64,000 bases of DNA from Anisakis pegreffii. Lineage: Eukaryota; Nematoda; Chromadorea; Rhabditida; Anisakidae. The stretch is from the NCBI GenBank assembly GCA_035041965.1, contig JAPYMA010001793.1, positions 1-64,000 on the forward strand, in the 5' to 3' direction. The position numbers and the translations under genes were made by a program. The notes under the pieces are model-generated. The model was not told the DNA's origin. It ran no database searches and was given only the letters and a program-made list of their open reading frames with translations. Positions 36,701 through 46,970 of the stretch are shown piece after piece (position 1 is the stretch's first letter; the number at the start of each line of letters is the position of its first letter).

Positions 36701-39561
36701 AATTGCTCAACTATTCTCTTCACCTCTTCTATTTGCTCCTTTAACGAAACATCAATTTATTTAATAACGATAATACTAAACAATGATACAAATGAAATTC
36801 TCCCCTCTATATTAGTATTATCAATACTACTTTTTAAATCATAATCATTATTACAATCATTCATTAATAAATTTCCAGCAAACTTGATTAATACAGATGC
36901 CAAAAGAGGAGAGAGTACTTGTATCACGATATAGAGAACGGGAATGCTTAATTGCGTTAAACATAAAAACCTTCATATGCGACGAGTCATGTGCAGCGAC
37001 ACTTTGAGCAACCACTGTACAAAGTTCTTTCAATCTCTTCTCTTGGACTAAAATTGATTGATAAAGTAATGTTGATGGTAGAATAAATGTAAAGAGATGA
37101 ATAACATTTAAAGAAACGTACTTTCTAATGAACGAAGATGCGTATCGAGCTGGATCAATCGCGAATTGATACCACGTATATCACGCACCTCTTGTTTGTT
37201 GGTCTGCTCAGAGACCTGCTTCAGAAGCGTTACCACACATGTATGTTCACGATCATCAATCTGAATCTCTATTACAATCAATCTATTGCATTTTGACTAC
37301 TCAAGGTTAGACGCGATTCGCTCACGTCAACCATCAATCCAAATGAAACTCACTCATCACTTCACCTGTATTTGAGCACAAACTCGATAATAAAAACAAC
37401 TTCGGTGGATAAAACGACAGAATATTCATAGCAGAATAGGGAACAATAACAAGATGCGGAAAGAGCCAAAAAAGTATGATTGTAAAAAGAAATAATTTAT
37501 GAACAAAGCATACTTTATCTAAGTGTAACTGCACTTGATCAACGATATCTTTCAGTGAACTCTGTGGATCAGCACAAGATATGTATTCGTACAGAGTGCA
37601 CTCATCATTCGGTTTATTGCCACCCTCAAACTTCGTCGAATTTACCAACAACGCCGAAGGAATGGTTATCTGAAACTGTTATTATAGCACACTGCCATCA
37701 TTTATTTATACTAATGGCCTGAGAAATGTTTTGCTAAACCAAAAATTTTCGGTCCTAATGAAGCAACGAAATGGCACTTCCCTTCCATTATACGATTCTA
37801 TACATTGTACGATTCATTATACGAATCCTAGAGCGATAACAAATTCAAAACAACGACAATAAATAATAATAAAACAACTATTGGTATCATTGCTACTCTT
37901 AAGCACCACAATATAACAATGATGATAATAACAGTAATACCTTATGTAATGTCTCAAAGACAGCATCAAATTCTTGCAATATCGCTTGAGCTTTATCTTT
38001 CATTGCTTTTAAACGCTCGTAATGTGCGTAAAATTTCTCAGCTCGTCGCTCGATTTGTGCACGCGAATCGTCCAAATTTGACACCAACGCTAACCATCCC
38101 TATGAGAATTCGAATTCAACTGTGAATTGTAAAGACGGCCTGATTTTTTTGCTCTAGAGAAAAGGAGTCCATAAAATCACGCAGAAACCTTTAAGCATTG
38201 AATTGGCTTAAATTAACGCATCGAAATATGTATCACAAAATGATAGCTTAGCGTAGACAACGTAGAAAGAAGTGTTCAAAGTGAATTTGCAGTGACCAAC
38301 TTGATAAAGCAACTGATGATCTTGCACGAGTCGTGCACACAATTGCATTGCACAATCGGCCACTTCACTGCTGCGTTGAACTGTGTCACCGTAACATTCC
38401 AAAACGGCACTCGAGATTGAAATACTTTCAAATGATCGTAACTGCTTCAATAATCCTACACAACAACCCTTTTTTTCAATCTTGTTTCTACAAATGCAAA
38501 AGAAGGAAGTGACCAGATAACGGTCTTTAAAATTGCTTTTTAATAGGTCTTTGATATAGCTAAATATGATAACGCATTCTGCGATGAAGATTGTGAACAA
38601 ATTCTGATAAGTTCCGCGAAGTAAATATATATTTGATATCATATGAACTGAGTTCATTTCAGCTATGCCTTTGAAAGAACAATCTCTTAGCATTGTACAC
38701 TCACCCGCGCTTTTTTCATTCAATTCAGCATTTTCTTGAGGAATCAACGCTTCTTGATTTTCGTCTTTTGAAAGTTTACAAAAGAGAAAAACTGGATTTG
38801 AATCCGTGCCGGCTCCTTGATAATGAGCAACCGGACGATCCGACTGAAGACCATCACCACCGGAAACCAACAAAACCTGAAAGCGATGAGCCAATCAGTG
38901 CTGCCTTCCTTTACTCCTCTCGTTTCAGCTAGCTTCCAAATCCAATACGACTCAAGTGAAAGATCGTTTTGTGTGCTTATTATTGCTTTATCATGATTAT
39001 TCCTAACGAAGTGATATTTGAACGCATAAATGATTTGTTATCGATTGTTATCAACGACGTCTTTTACTTGATGGTTCAAGTTTTATTACTTTAATCCAAT
39101 TGTTTCGCTGAGTTCCTCTGATATTCTGAATGAATTTAATATGTTTACCGTTGCTGGCGATTTGAATTTTGATGAATCTGTAGATGTTTTAGCAGAACGA
39201 TTTTTTGGACAACATTCATTGCTAATTTCCTTTCTTTCATTTAATTATCTGTCACCTGTTAGAAAAAAGACATGCAACGAAAAGTGTCTGATTACCACCA
39301 TTTGTTCCGATCAGATAGACAGCTCGAAATTATAGGAATCGTTGCAGGCAGACTGCGTTTGCTTTTTTTTTCAATTGTTTTCTGTAATTCTATCCATTCA
39401 GAAGATGTAAACGGATGATAAAAAGAAGTGACCACCTGCTCCGCAATCGGGACGTGCGTTGTTTCTTCGATAGCAGATTGCAGTTTACGAACGGTGCCCA
39501 ATGCCGCCGTTACTTCTAGAGGCTGCATATACCCCTTATTCACGTAAAATACGTAAAACAT
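30779..39561 (-). CDS. epg-7: FIP200/RB1CC1-like autophagy scaffold (EPG-7/ATG-11 type)
   Basis: FIP200 scaffolds the ULK/ATG1 complex and binds cargo receptors in selective autophagy. Ten N-terminal exons join in frame to 497 aa: 39561-39436, 38876-38705, 38455-38301, 38099-37941, 37669-37514, 37260-37122, 37047-36971, 36735-36616, 36390-36229, 36130-35906. They encode a ubiquitin-like start (MFYVFYVNKGYMQPLEVTAA...), AGTDSNPVFLF, and the conserved helical region ending EFHSWFTSFSEKSG...LPPVDFSHLRALRQ. Ser-rich linker and coiled-coil exons follow (about 35720-32920; for example IKELEQRMLRKVDEASRQAI), then an acidic linker near 31871-31985. The Claw domain occupies 31702-31546 (VLVVWSDVHNSYILF), about 31395-31253 (SPVMHFVKES, RRPNWLLATTTRLEFCQMRK) and 30875-30779 (YSLAVGTRFYRVEVEP, stop). 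Splice choices in the coiled-coil part were not all fixed. The C. elegans name is given by family, not by alignment. Confidence 0.88.
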
Positions 39562-39887
39562 TATTCTCGTTTAATATGTACAAGAGGTCATCACCTGTAA
39601 TTGAAAGAAAAAATCGCAATTACTTCACAAAAAAATTCTTGAGGATACGTTGTCAATTCACGAGCGAAGGTTTCAAGACGAATGGCCAAATTTTTGAAAG
39701 ATGCAATTGAATGATGGGAAAACATGAAAAGATCCACTGATCGAATTAAGATCGAATCAAAATCTTTGAAGCATATCCATGATTAATAGAAACTTTTCGC
39801 GTTGCATAAATTCAGTTGCATTTTCTATTCATTTGGTTGACTGAAGCATGAGTGAACCGCGCAGTTCGAACAGTATTGAGAATTAAA

Positions 39888-40109
39888 TTAGCAGATCGAT
39901 TTCTGTACATCTTCATCAACTGCTGCCGCAACCATATCTTTATCACACTTCCTTGAAACGATTGTATTTCTTGAGAATTGCATGACAACCATCACGGTTT
40001 CAACCCATTCATAACGTCGATCTAAACTCATTGCGGGATACTTCGCTGCAAATTCGCATAGCAATGCAGCGCGCAAGCGGAAATCTAGTGCACTAAATAT
40101 ATGTAACAT
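39888..40109 (-). CDS. Hypothetical small ORF or terminal exon
   Basis: A 73-codon open frame on the minus strand contains a mixed hydrophobic/charged sequence (ALDFRLRAALLCEFAAKYPA, then RRYEWVETVMVVMQF) that looks more like real protein than the surrounding noise. An ATTTAG acceptor-like site lies just inside its start, so it could be the last exon of a minus-strand gene whose other exons I cannot see; a foldback repeat lies immediately upstream. I recognise no family. It ends 327 bp upstream of the FIP200-like start codon on the same strand. Confidence 0.3.
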   Translation of the reverse strand: MLHIFSALDFRLRAALLCEFAAKYPAMSLDRRYEWVETVMVVMQFSRNTIVSRKCDKDMVAAAVDEDVQKSIC

Positions 40110-40265
40110 CGCTCACTAGTAAAGTTGAATTCGTTAATCGCGTTCAATAGTTACGGTTTTTTCCTGTCGGGGAGAGAGGTTATTCACACTCAGGGTGGAT
40201 GTGAGCGGAGCTTCGGGGGGGAGGGGGGTGGGGTGAGGGAGAGAAAGTGAGAGACAATGACTGAC

Positions 40266-40473
40266 ACTAGTGTCGTCTGAGGGGGCAGAACAGCGAGTAT
40301 GCGCACGCAGAACAGCACTATGGCTGACGCTCATCTTAAGCCTAAGCGTAGCCTCGGCCTTACGCTTAGACTGAGGCTGACGCTGGACTTAGGTTGAGGC
40401 TGAGGCTGAGCCTCAGCTATGGTGCTGTTGTGTGTGCGTAAGCTCGCTGTTGTGCCCCCTCAAACGACCTAGT
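40266..40473. mobile_element. Foldback element with degenerate TTAGGC-like hexamer core
   Basis: The left arm (40266-40330) and right arm (about 40410-40473) are near-perfect inverted repeats. Both carry the sequence GAGGGGGCA(G/C)AACAGCGAG and continue through a GCGCACGCAGAACAGCAC-like stretch. The 80-bp centre runs in steps of six (for example CTGAGG CTGACG CTGGAC TTAGGT TGAGGC TGAGGC), which resembles diverged nematode telomere repeat TTAGGC and its complement. GC-rich sequence flanks it from 40150 to 40560. It has no coding capacity. Confidence 0.65.
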
Positions 40474-41425
40474 ACCGAAAGATTTTTCCGAGAAGAAAAC
40501 TTCCCTGGGCGGAAAATGTTTTCCAAAGGGATAATAGTCGTCCCCGAGATGAGGAGGGGTTCTACAAGGATACCTCTTCATCACATTTGAACTGATGTCT
40601 TATTGACGATGATCGAAATGCACGATGCTATCACCCGATCATACACCAACGGTGCAAATCACCGAGATCACATCAATCTGCTCACGGAAATGTTCAAAAA
40701 TATCCTCTTGCTATTTCATTCCTTGCTGTTTAGCATGAAAAAGCATCAAGCTTCTGTTAGGCTGAGAGCTGAGTGCTCACGACCCAAAAGTGGATATAAA
40801 CTTTACCACGAGCTCAAGCCCAATGCTGAATCTGAGTGAGTATTTGTATAATCTATCGAGCCAGTTGTATTTTATCCTAATTTCTCATTCAAGCGATCAT
40901 ACAACCAAAAGCGATTCATTGGGAGCAGTATGTTCAATGTTTGGTATCCGATCGAAGGGGTGCAATTCTTCCAGAACGAGCGATTTGACGCTCATGACGT
41001 ATATGGTCGTCTCATATATCTTGATGAATAAAGGAAGCATCATGGGTGAGAAATTTCATCGTGCTTGATGCTCTATCGATTTTGCTAATTTCAACACAAA
41101 CGGATACGTACACATACACAGATATACATTTGCTTGCATCAGTAAAAGAGTCAGATCTAGCAAGATATATACGTGAACAATCAGCGAGACAACCCCAAAA
41201 ACTGCAGCATTATTGGCTGTCGCTAGTTTCGAGACGAATTCAGCTAATAACTTTCTCATCATCGTCATGCACAGAGTACTACTCATTGCTACTCGCCGTC
41301 ATACATCCATTATTCTTCGAAAATTCTTCACTCATTCCTATTTATCGAACTATTCCCATTCTCTAAACTGAAATAATTCTTCATCACTTTTTGGAGTGGC
41401 ATCAAATTTGATACAAAGCATCAGT

Positions 41426-42937
41426 ATGTCCTTACCGACTTTGGACGATAACTCTGTGGATGATTTATATAAGTGGTTAAGCAATGTTCCATTTTCAAAA
41501 CAGATCAAAAACATTGCTAAAGATTTTTCTGATGGAGGTAAGCAAATTAAAAGGTGTTTGTTTTTTTGTTTAGGATGAGGGTTGTAAACTGAGTAAAATT
41601 GTTGTTGCGATCTTCACGACGTCAACAAAACAGATGTGTTTCTGATAAACGGTGAAAATTTGACCGAACGAATTTGCAGTGCTCATTGCTGAGCTTGTAG
41701 CACACTTCTTACCGCGATACATTTCGTTAGCCAACTATACGGCAGTCAACTCGAATGCTCTCAAGCGCTACAATTGGGAAACATTAAACAAGTAAGTAGA
41801 GATAGAATTGATAGTGTCAGTGAAGAAGTAGATGAGAAGGTAATAATGGCTTCTTTTATTTAAGGATGGTGTTTGTGCATTTGAACTTCAACGTAAATCA
41901 GAACTTAATCCAAAAGGTGACAACATCTCAGCCGGGTGCAATTGAATTCATTCTTTTTCGACTGAGAGAGCGAATCGAAGAAGCCATTCAAGAAGGTCGA
42001 TTCAGGCCATCGAGACGTCGAAGTCGAAGCGTTGCTAGTCGAGGTCAGTCCTTCATTCCGTCAGTCGTTTTGTTTTTGCGATTCATTGATCGACTGATAT
42101 TCATATCCAGCAGATCCATTCGTTTCACTCTAAATTTTCCCGTCTTTAGCTGGTAGTGCAACGAGTTTGAATCACACCGATTCGGAAACCAACCTTCTGC
42201 AAATGACCTCGTCCATACACATCGACAGCTCTTCTCCCATTCACCATCAACAACCACAGTATATTCTTGTTTATCTTTTCAATGTACTATTCGATATTCC
42301 ATTTGCTTATGTGATGCAGACTGAAATGAGTAATGTAAGTGATTACAGAGCAGTTAAAACAGTACCGTTCAATCGGTCGGCGTTCTGTTGTGCAACCGAA
42401 GCGAGTGTATCGCTTCAAAAATATCACCAGTCACAACAAGAAGTACTTGCTAAGGATGAACAAATCCAGGTGAATCCTCCACTTTTCACCTGTCTGATTT
42501 GACGAAGATCGTTGCATTCGAAACCTTTCTGTCTGCGATATTGATTGTGTGATCATTTCAGAAATTATACGCTCGAATTCGTCATTTAGAACGTTTGGTT
42601 CAGTTGAAAGATGAACGAATCTCAGAGATGTCGAAGCAAATGGAAAAAATGATGCAGATGATTTATCGTGACCAAGTTAGTTCATAGATATAAGTCAAAT
42701 GATGTTATATCTGAACTGATAATTGATGCTTCATTTCAGCAAATGAATTGTACATCAACAATGCGAATGAGTAATGTGACAACAGCAATGCCGTCCACTG
42801 TTCATCATTCAAGTCGAACTGCAACACCGCAAAATAGCAGTGATGGTCGTAGCTCTACAATTATCACCTCAAGTTCATCACCAATTCGAGATCAAACCGA
42901 TAGTCTTGTAGCGAATTCTTTTATTGATTTGAAATGA
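41426..42937 (+). CDS. SPEF1/CLAMP-like calponin-homology domain protein
   Basis: SPEF1 (CLAMP) proteins bind and bundle microtubules, classically in motile cilia and planar-polarised epithelia. Seven exons join in frame to 327 aa: 41426-41537, 41680-41791, 41865-42043, 42150-42268, 42320-42469, 42562-42675, 42740-42937. Residues 8-120 form the type-specific CH domain: LYKWLSNVPFSKQIKNIAKDF, SDGVLIAELVAHFLPRY, NWETLNKMVFVHLNFNV and PGAIEFILFRLRERIEEA. A basic patch follows (RRRSRSVASR), then a Ser/His-rich linker. A short coiled coil (LYARIRHLERLVQLKDERIS...) corresponds to the C-terminal coil of SPEF1, and a Ser/Thr-rich tail ends the protein. The 51-nt intron at 42269-42319 is inferred from phase; without it a hydrophobic stretch would be read in frame. 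ATG 41426 follows a TCAG. AATAAA lies near 43036. Confidence 0.82.
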
Positions 42938-43892
42938 CATTTAAGTTTGCGTCTAGGTATATGTATATGTATGTATGTGTATCTCATAAAGAATGAATTT
43001 ATTAACTGATTGATCAGTTTTGTTTACTTGCTTGAAATAAATGAAAATCACTTTATTTTTATTGTTTTCTTGTATGTTACATGAAATTACAAAACAGTTG
43101 GTCAGTTGAGAGTGAAATCCATCATCATGCATGCGTAACCACTGATCTGTGTCGACTTCGATTGAGTTTCTTCTTTTTCAAAGAAATTGATAAACGTGTT
43201 TTGATGACGTTCCATTTGGGAATTGAAATGTATTTTTAGATAGCATAATACGGCGATGAAAGAGATGACGTTCAGATTGAAAACCGGATTAATGAGTGGA
43301 TTGGTTCCGTGCTCTTTTGCTTAGGCTTGTTTTGAGCTGATGATTCACTGAGTTGTTATGCAATTAAGAGAGAGAAAGTAAATTGATCTTAATTGATGAA
43401 TGAGAATAATAATCAACAGAAAGAAATGAGGTGTCTACCCTGGGGTATTTCCACAACATTCCACTTTATTATGCTAAGTTACGAATAGTCTGCTCTACTG
43501 TCTGTTATCCTGAATACTTTCATTGTGGAACAATATATAAACACATCATTATTCATCGCTAAGGCAGATGAATTCATTTTGTCAGTTAAGATCAAATAAT
43601 GAGTTGATTAATAATAGCAATTCATCAAGAATAATGCGTAACCTGTTAGTGAATGTATAGAAAAGATGAATATGAACCGTAAATTTCAAGTACGTATTAT
43701 GTTTTGGCTTCATGATTAGATCACAGCAGTACATAACAAGGCATGTTACGTGATCATAGCCGCGTGACAAATAACAAATGTGAGTAGAACTTTTTCAGAT
43801 TTTTTTGGGAAAACGTCAACTATTTCAGTGACTCATTTATTCAATTATTCGCGATATCATCTAAGAAGAGGGCAAGTGACCGTTCATGAAAA

Positions 43893-44230
43893 AATCAAAT
43901 CCATTCCGTTGTATCTATCACTTGCTACTGTTCTTACTATTCATCGGACATGAATGAAAATCAAATCCATGTAGCAATTTCATACATATCATAAACATTG
44001 TTTACCAGTGAACCTGTCATCGGAGACGTTCCAAGAAACGAAATTAACACAGAAAAAAACTTGCTTCCAGACCGGATTCTCTACAAATTTTGTGATGATC
44101 ATGCAACGTCTAGTTAGCTTTTGATGATTGGCATTCGTTGCGATTGCGTTCATGCACATATAAAAGTCTTGTGTTGCATCTTCGAACATGCATTATTCCA
44201 TTCCGTTGTGTCTATCAGTTGCTACTTTAT
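43893..44230 (+). repeat. Short direct repeat upstream of the DB-module gene
   Basis: The sequence CCATTCCGTTGT, then TCTATCA, then TTGCTACT occurs at about 43900-43930 and again at about 44196-44226. The copies are roughly 296 bp apart and differ at two positions. The second copy lies about 120 bp before the start codon of the DB-module gene. It may be a duplicated upstream segment; nothing more can be said by eye. Confidence 0.5.
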
Positions 44231-44341
44231 ATCCTCTCCACAAACAACAAAGCCAATCCGGGTATTCAACGTTCCTTTACCAATTAATTCAACTTTATCA
44301 ATATCTTCTTTCACGTCAGTTTACAATAAGTTAAAGCAGTG

Positions 44342-45479
44342 ATGGAGATAAATGTGATGAGTAGTACCAGATATTCGTGTATATGCGTTATGTTTCTTGG
44401 ATTAATTGTTGCAAGTGAGGGATGTTTGTCCACTGGAATTTGCGGCGGTGGCTTCGGATGCGCACCACCGATGGCTCCACCGGTATGTATGGGTGGTTGT
44501 GGTGCAGGCTATGGATGTGGACGATTCGGATGCTATGCAAGAGCACGAGCGAGATCAGCAAAAACCTTCAACGGTGATAAAGACGACGTTCAGGTAGCGA
44601 TACTTGGTGTAAAAACTTGAAAAGATCTGAATGAAGCGAAGGCAAAATTTGCGGTGGAATCAAGCTATATCAGGATGTTGTATTTACTGAATTTGATGAC
44701 CCATAGGAGACTATTGATCAAAAGAAGTGGGTTGGCGCTTTTCAGATGGACCAGAAGCAGTTGCTAACTCCCGATGAGAAATTCCATTCGTGCTGTGTTG
44801 ATCGTCAGCTACCAGATGTGTGCATTCAGAAGTGCTCATTCGCAACCTACACTAAACAGTCCTTACAGGCTAGTTGATGGCTTCTTTGATTCGAATTTGA
44901 TTTAAAAAAACTCATTGATTCGATCGTTGAGAATGGATTTGATCACAAATTGCACTGCTATTCGGGATTAACAGCTGATGGCATTTAGGCGATGTATTTC
45001 GGCATGGATGCATGTCCGATTCAAGCAGCCACGGATTTGCACTTTTGTGCAGCACAAGGCCGTGATCACCGGCAGTGTTGCCAAGAAAATAGCGTCACAA
45101 GTACATTAGCTGGCGAAAAATGTCTAGTATTTTGTGATCAGGTTTGTGAATAATCCCTCATTATTCAGGAAAATATTTTCATTCGTATTCAGATTGAACG
45201 GAGATTTGCAGAGAATCAAGCAGAATGTGAGAAAAATTTTTGAAATCCAGTGATAAGGTCATGCAGTATTCTCGAAAAATGATGCATGGATAGCGAAGAG
45301 TATATTGTGAGACGAAGTAAACTTACAAAAAAATCTTACAGCGCCCTGGAAATATCACGAAATTAGATATGACATACTTGGCGTGCTATGAGAGATTCGA
45401 GAATATAAAAGGATGTTTCTGGCATGATCTCAAAGAAAAACACGCCTCAGAACCGCCGATTCGATTCGACAGCTTCTGA
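44342..45479 (+). CDS. Secreted DB-module cysteine-rich protein
   Basis: Nematode-specific secreted protein family of unknown biochemical role. Four exons join in frame to 221 aa: 44342-44593, 44746-44868, 44989-45141, 45342-45479. Exon 1 encodes a signal peptide (CICVMFLGLIVASEG) followed by a Gly/Cys-rich segment (GICGGGFGCAPPM...). Exons 2-4 form the DB domain: FHSCCVDRQLPDVCIQKCSF, DLHFCAAQGRDHRQCC, GEKCLVFCDQRPGNITKLD and YERFENIKGCFWHDL. The cysteine spacing and phrases such as CAAQGRDHRQCC match DB modules that I know from C. elegans. Intron 2 (44869-44988) starts with GC instead of GT. An in-frame ATG at 44357 could be the actual start. The gene looks intact. Confidence 0.85.
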
Positions 45480-45639
45480 TTGAGCCGATATCAAAAACAC
45501 TTATAAACGGATCACGATGAAATTTGTGATATATTAATGTATTGTATATGTTGTTCCTCATTTACATCTTTGTATCTATACAACATCAAGACTTAAAAAA
45601 AATCAGTCTCATTTCTCATGACTCCCTTTCTTTTCTGCT

Positions 45640-46970
45640 TCAAAAATTACGTATTTCTCTGACTGTAAGGAAAATCGCCCGACAACATATATACATTTCT
45701 GAAAGTAGAGAACCTGGGAAATCTAATGATATGATGAAATAATCATGTTACTGGACAAACCTGAGGACATGGTTAGTTTGAAGATGGTGACCCTATTGCT
45801 ACTTTAGTAATGTACACATTGATGTATGGCGATACAATGTATTGAAACGAGCACCGCCGAGCTGCTTGAGATACATTCAGAAAATCAGCTGTATCTCTTC
45901 AACTAATTGTAAGCAAAATCGCTCGACAACATACATATATTTCCGGAAATAGAGAACCTGGGAAATCTAATGATATGATGAAATAACCATGTTACTGGAA
46001 AAACCTCATAAGGAGGATTGTATGAAGATGGTAACCCTCATATTGCCGCGTTAATATTCATGTATTGATCATTAAATTGATCAAAGAGCCTAGTTAGCCA
46101 TTTGGATGCTGAGCGGTTGGTTTGCCGATCGCTCTAGGCGATCGGCAAAATGTTCGTCATTGTTGCGATTGTTTAATAGGTTGGTATTCGGCTGTATTTA
46201 ATTGTGCAAATTATTTATGGCAACGGGCATTCGTTATTGCGTGGTTGTGGAATGTTTGATACGCCGATTGCTATGAAACCATTTGGTTAGATTAATTGTT
46301 TATTATTGATACCGAAGGATTACTGATTCACTACTGTTGGTTGTTCCAAACAACTACTCTGAACGATCGTTGGACGAATGTTCAATCGATCCATCAGAAT
46401 GTACTTTCGGACTCCTTTTGAGTCCCCCACCCTAAAAATCATTGGTTAATATGGAAGAGTAGCCTAAAACCACTGCGTTTGCCAAATCAATAACCCAAAT
46501 TAGAATTTCATGAAGGCAGATGATTCCCAACGCTATTATCGTTAGCTGCGAGGAAAGAAGAATGCCAAGGAAGGAAGAATGTGATATTGGTGATATAGTG
46601 ATATTAGTGATATTGGTCATTACAGAGAGGCATAAATTCGTAATGAGTTGCATGTGCTGATTAAATAAATAAATAAATAAACATAAATAAATAAATAAAC
46701 ATAAATAAATAAATAAAAATAATAAATAAATAAATAAAGATACAACGTGTTGAAACGAGCGCTGCCGAGCAACTGAGATACCTTCAAAAAACAGCAATCT
46801 CTCTGAAGGTAAGCAATTCGTCGGACAATACATATACTTTTCTGAAAGTAGAGAATCTGTGAAATCGGATGGCGTGGAGAAATCACAATGTTTCTGGGCA
46901 AAACTATTAACAACGATAGTTTGAAGGTGGTGCCCGTGATACTGCTAAAATAATTTACAGATTGATCAAT
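45640..46970. repeat. Three-copy direct repeat family
   Basis: Copy A (about 45655-45830), copy B (about 45835-46060) and copy C (about 46738-46960) share an ordered set of segments. B and C begin with TTGAAACGAGC(A/G)C(C/T)GCCGAGC and GAGATAC; all three then have AATCG / CGACAACATA-like sequence, GAAA(G/T)AGAGAA(C/T)CTG, GAAATC, and finally TGAAG(A/G)TGGT. A and B are the most alike (GAGAACCTGGGAAATCTAAT in both). A and B are nearly adjacent; C lies about 700 bp further on. None has a convincing gene, so this looks like a tandemly or locally amplified non-coding unit. Confidence 0.65.
46664..46738. repeat. (AAAT)n microsatellite with ACATA interruptions
   Basis: A run of AAAT units, interrupted by AAACAT, directly precedes copy C of the local repeat. 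The minus-strand open frames across it (Leu/Tyr/Phe-rich) are translations of the microsatellite and not genes. Confidence 0.9.

Noticed and set aside
40790..41068. Overlapping plus-strand frames at 40.6-41.07 kb (one ends near 41030 with a protein-like Phe/Tyr-rich sequence)
   Set aside because: Different frames look equally plausible, the only donor/acceptor pair would leave a 25-nt intron, and no family is recognised. Possibly a gene relic but not supported.
46432..46913. Minus-strand frames rich in Leu/Tyr/Phe
   Set aside because: They read through the AAAT microsatellite and neighbouring repeat copy.
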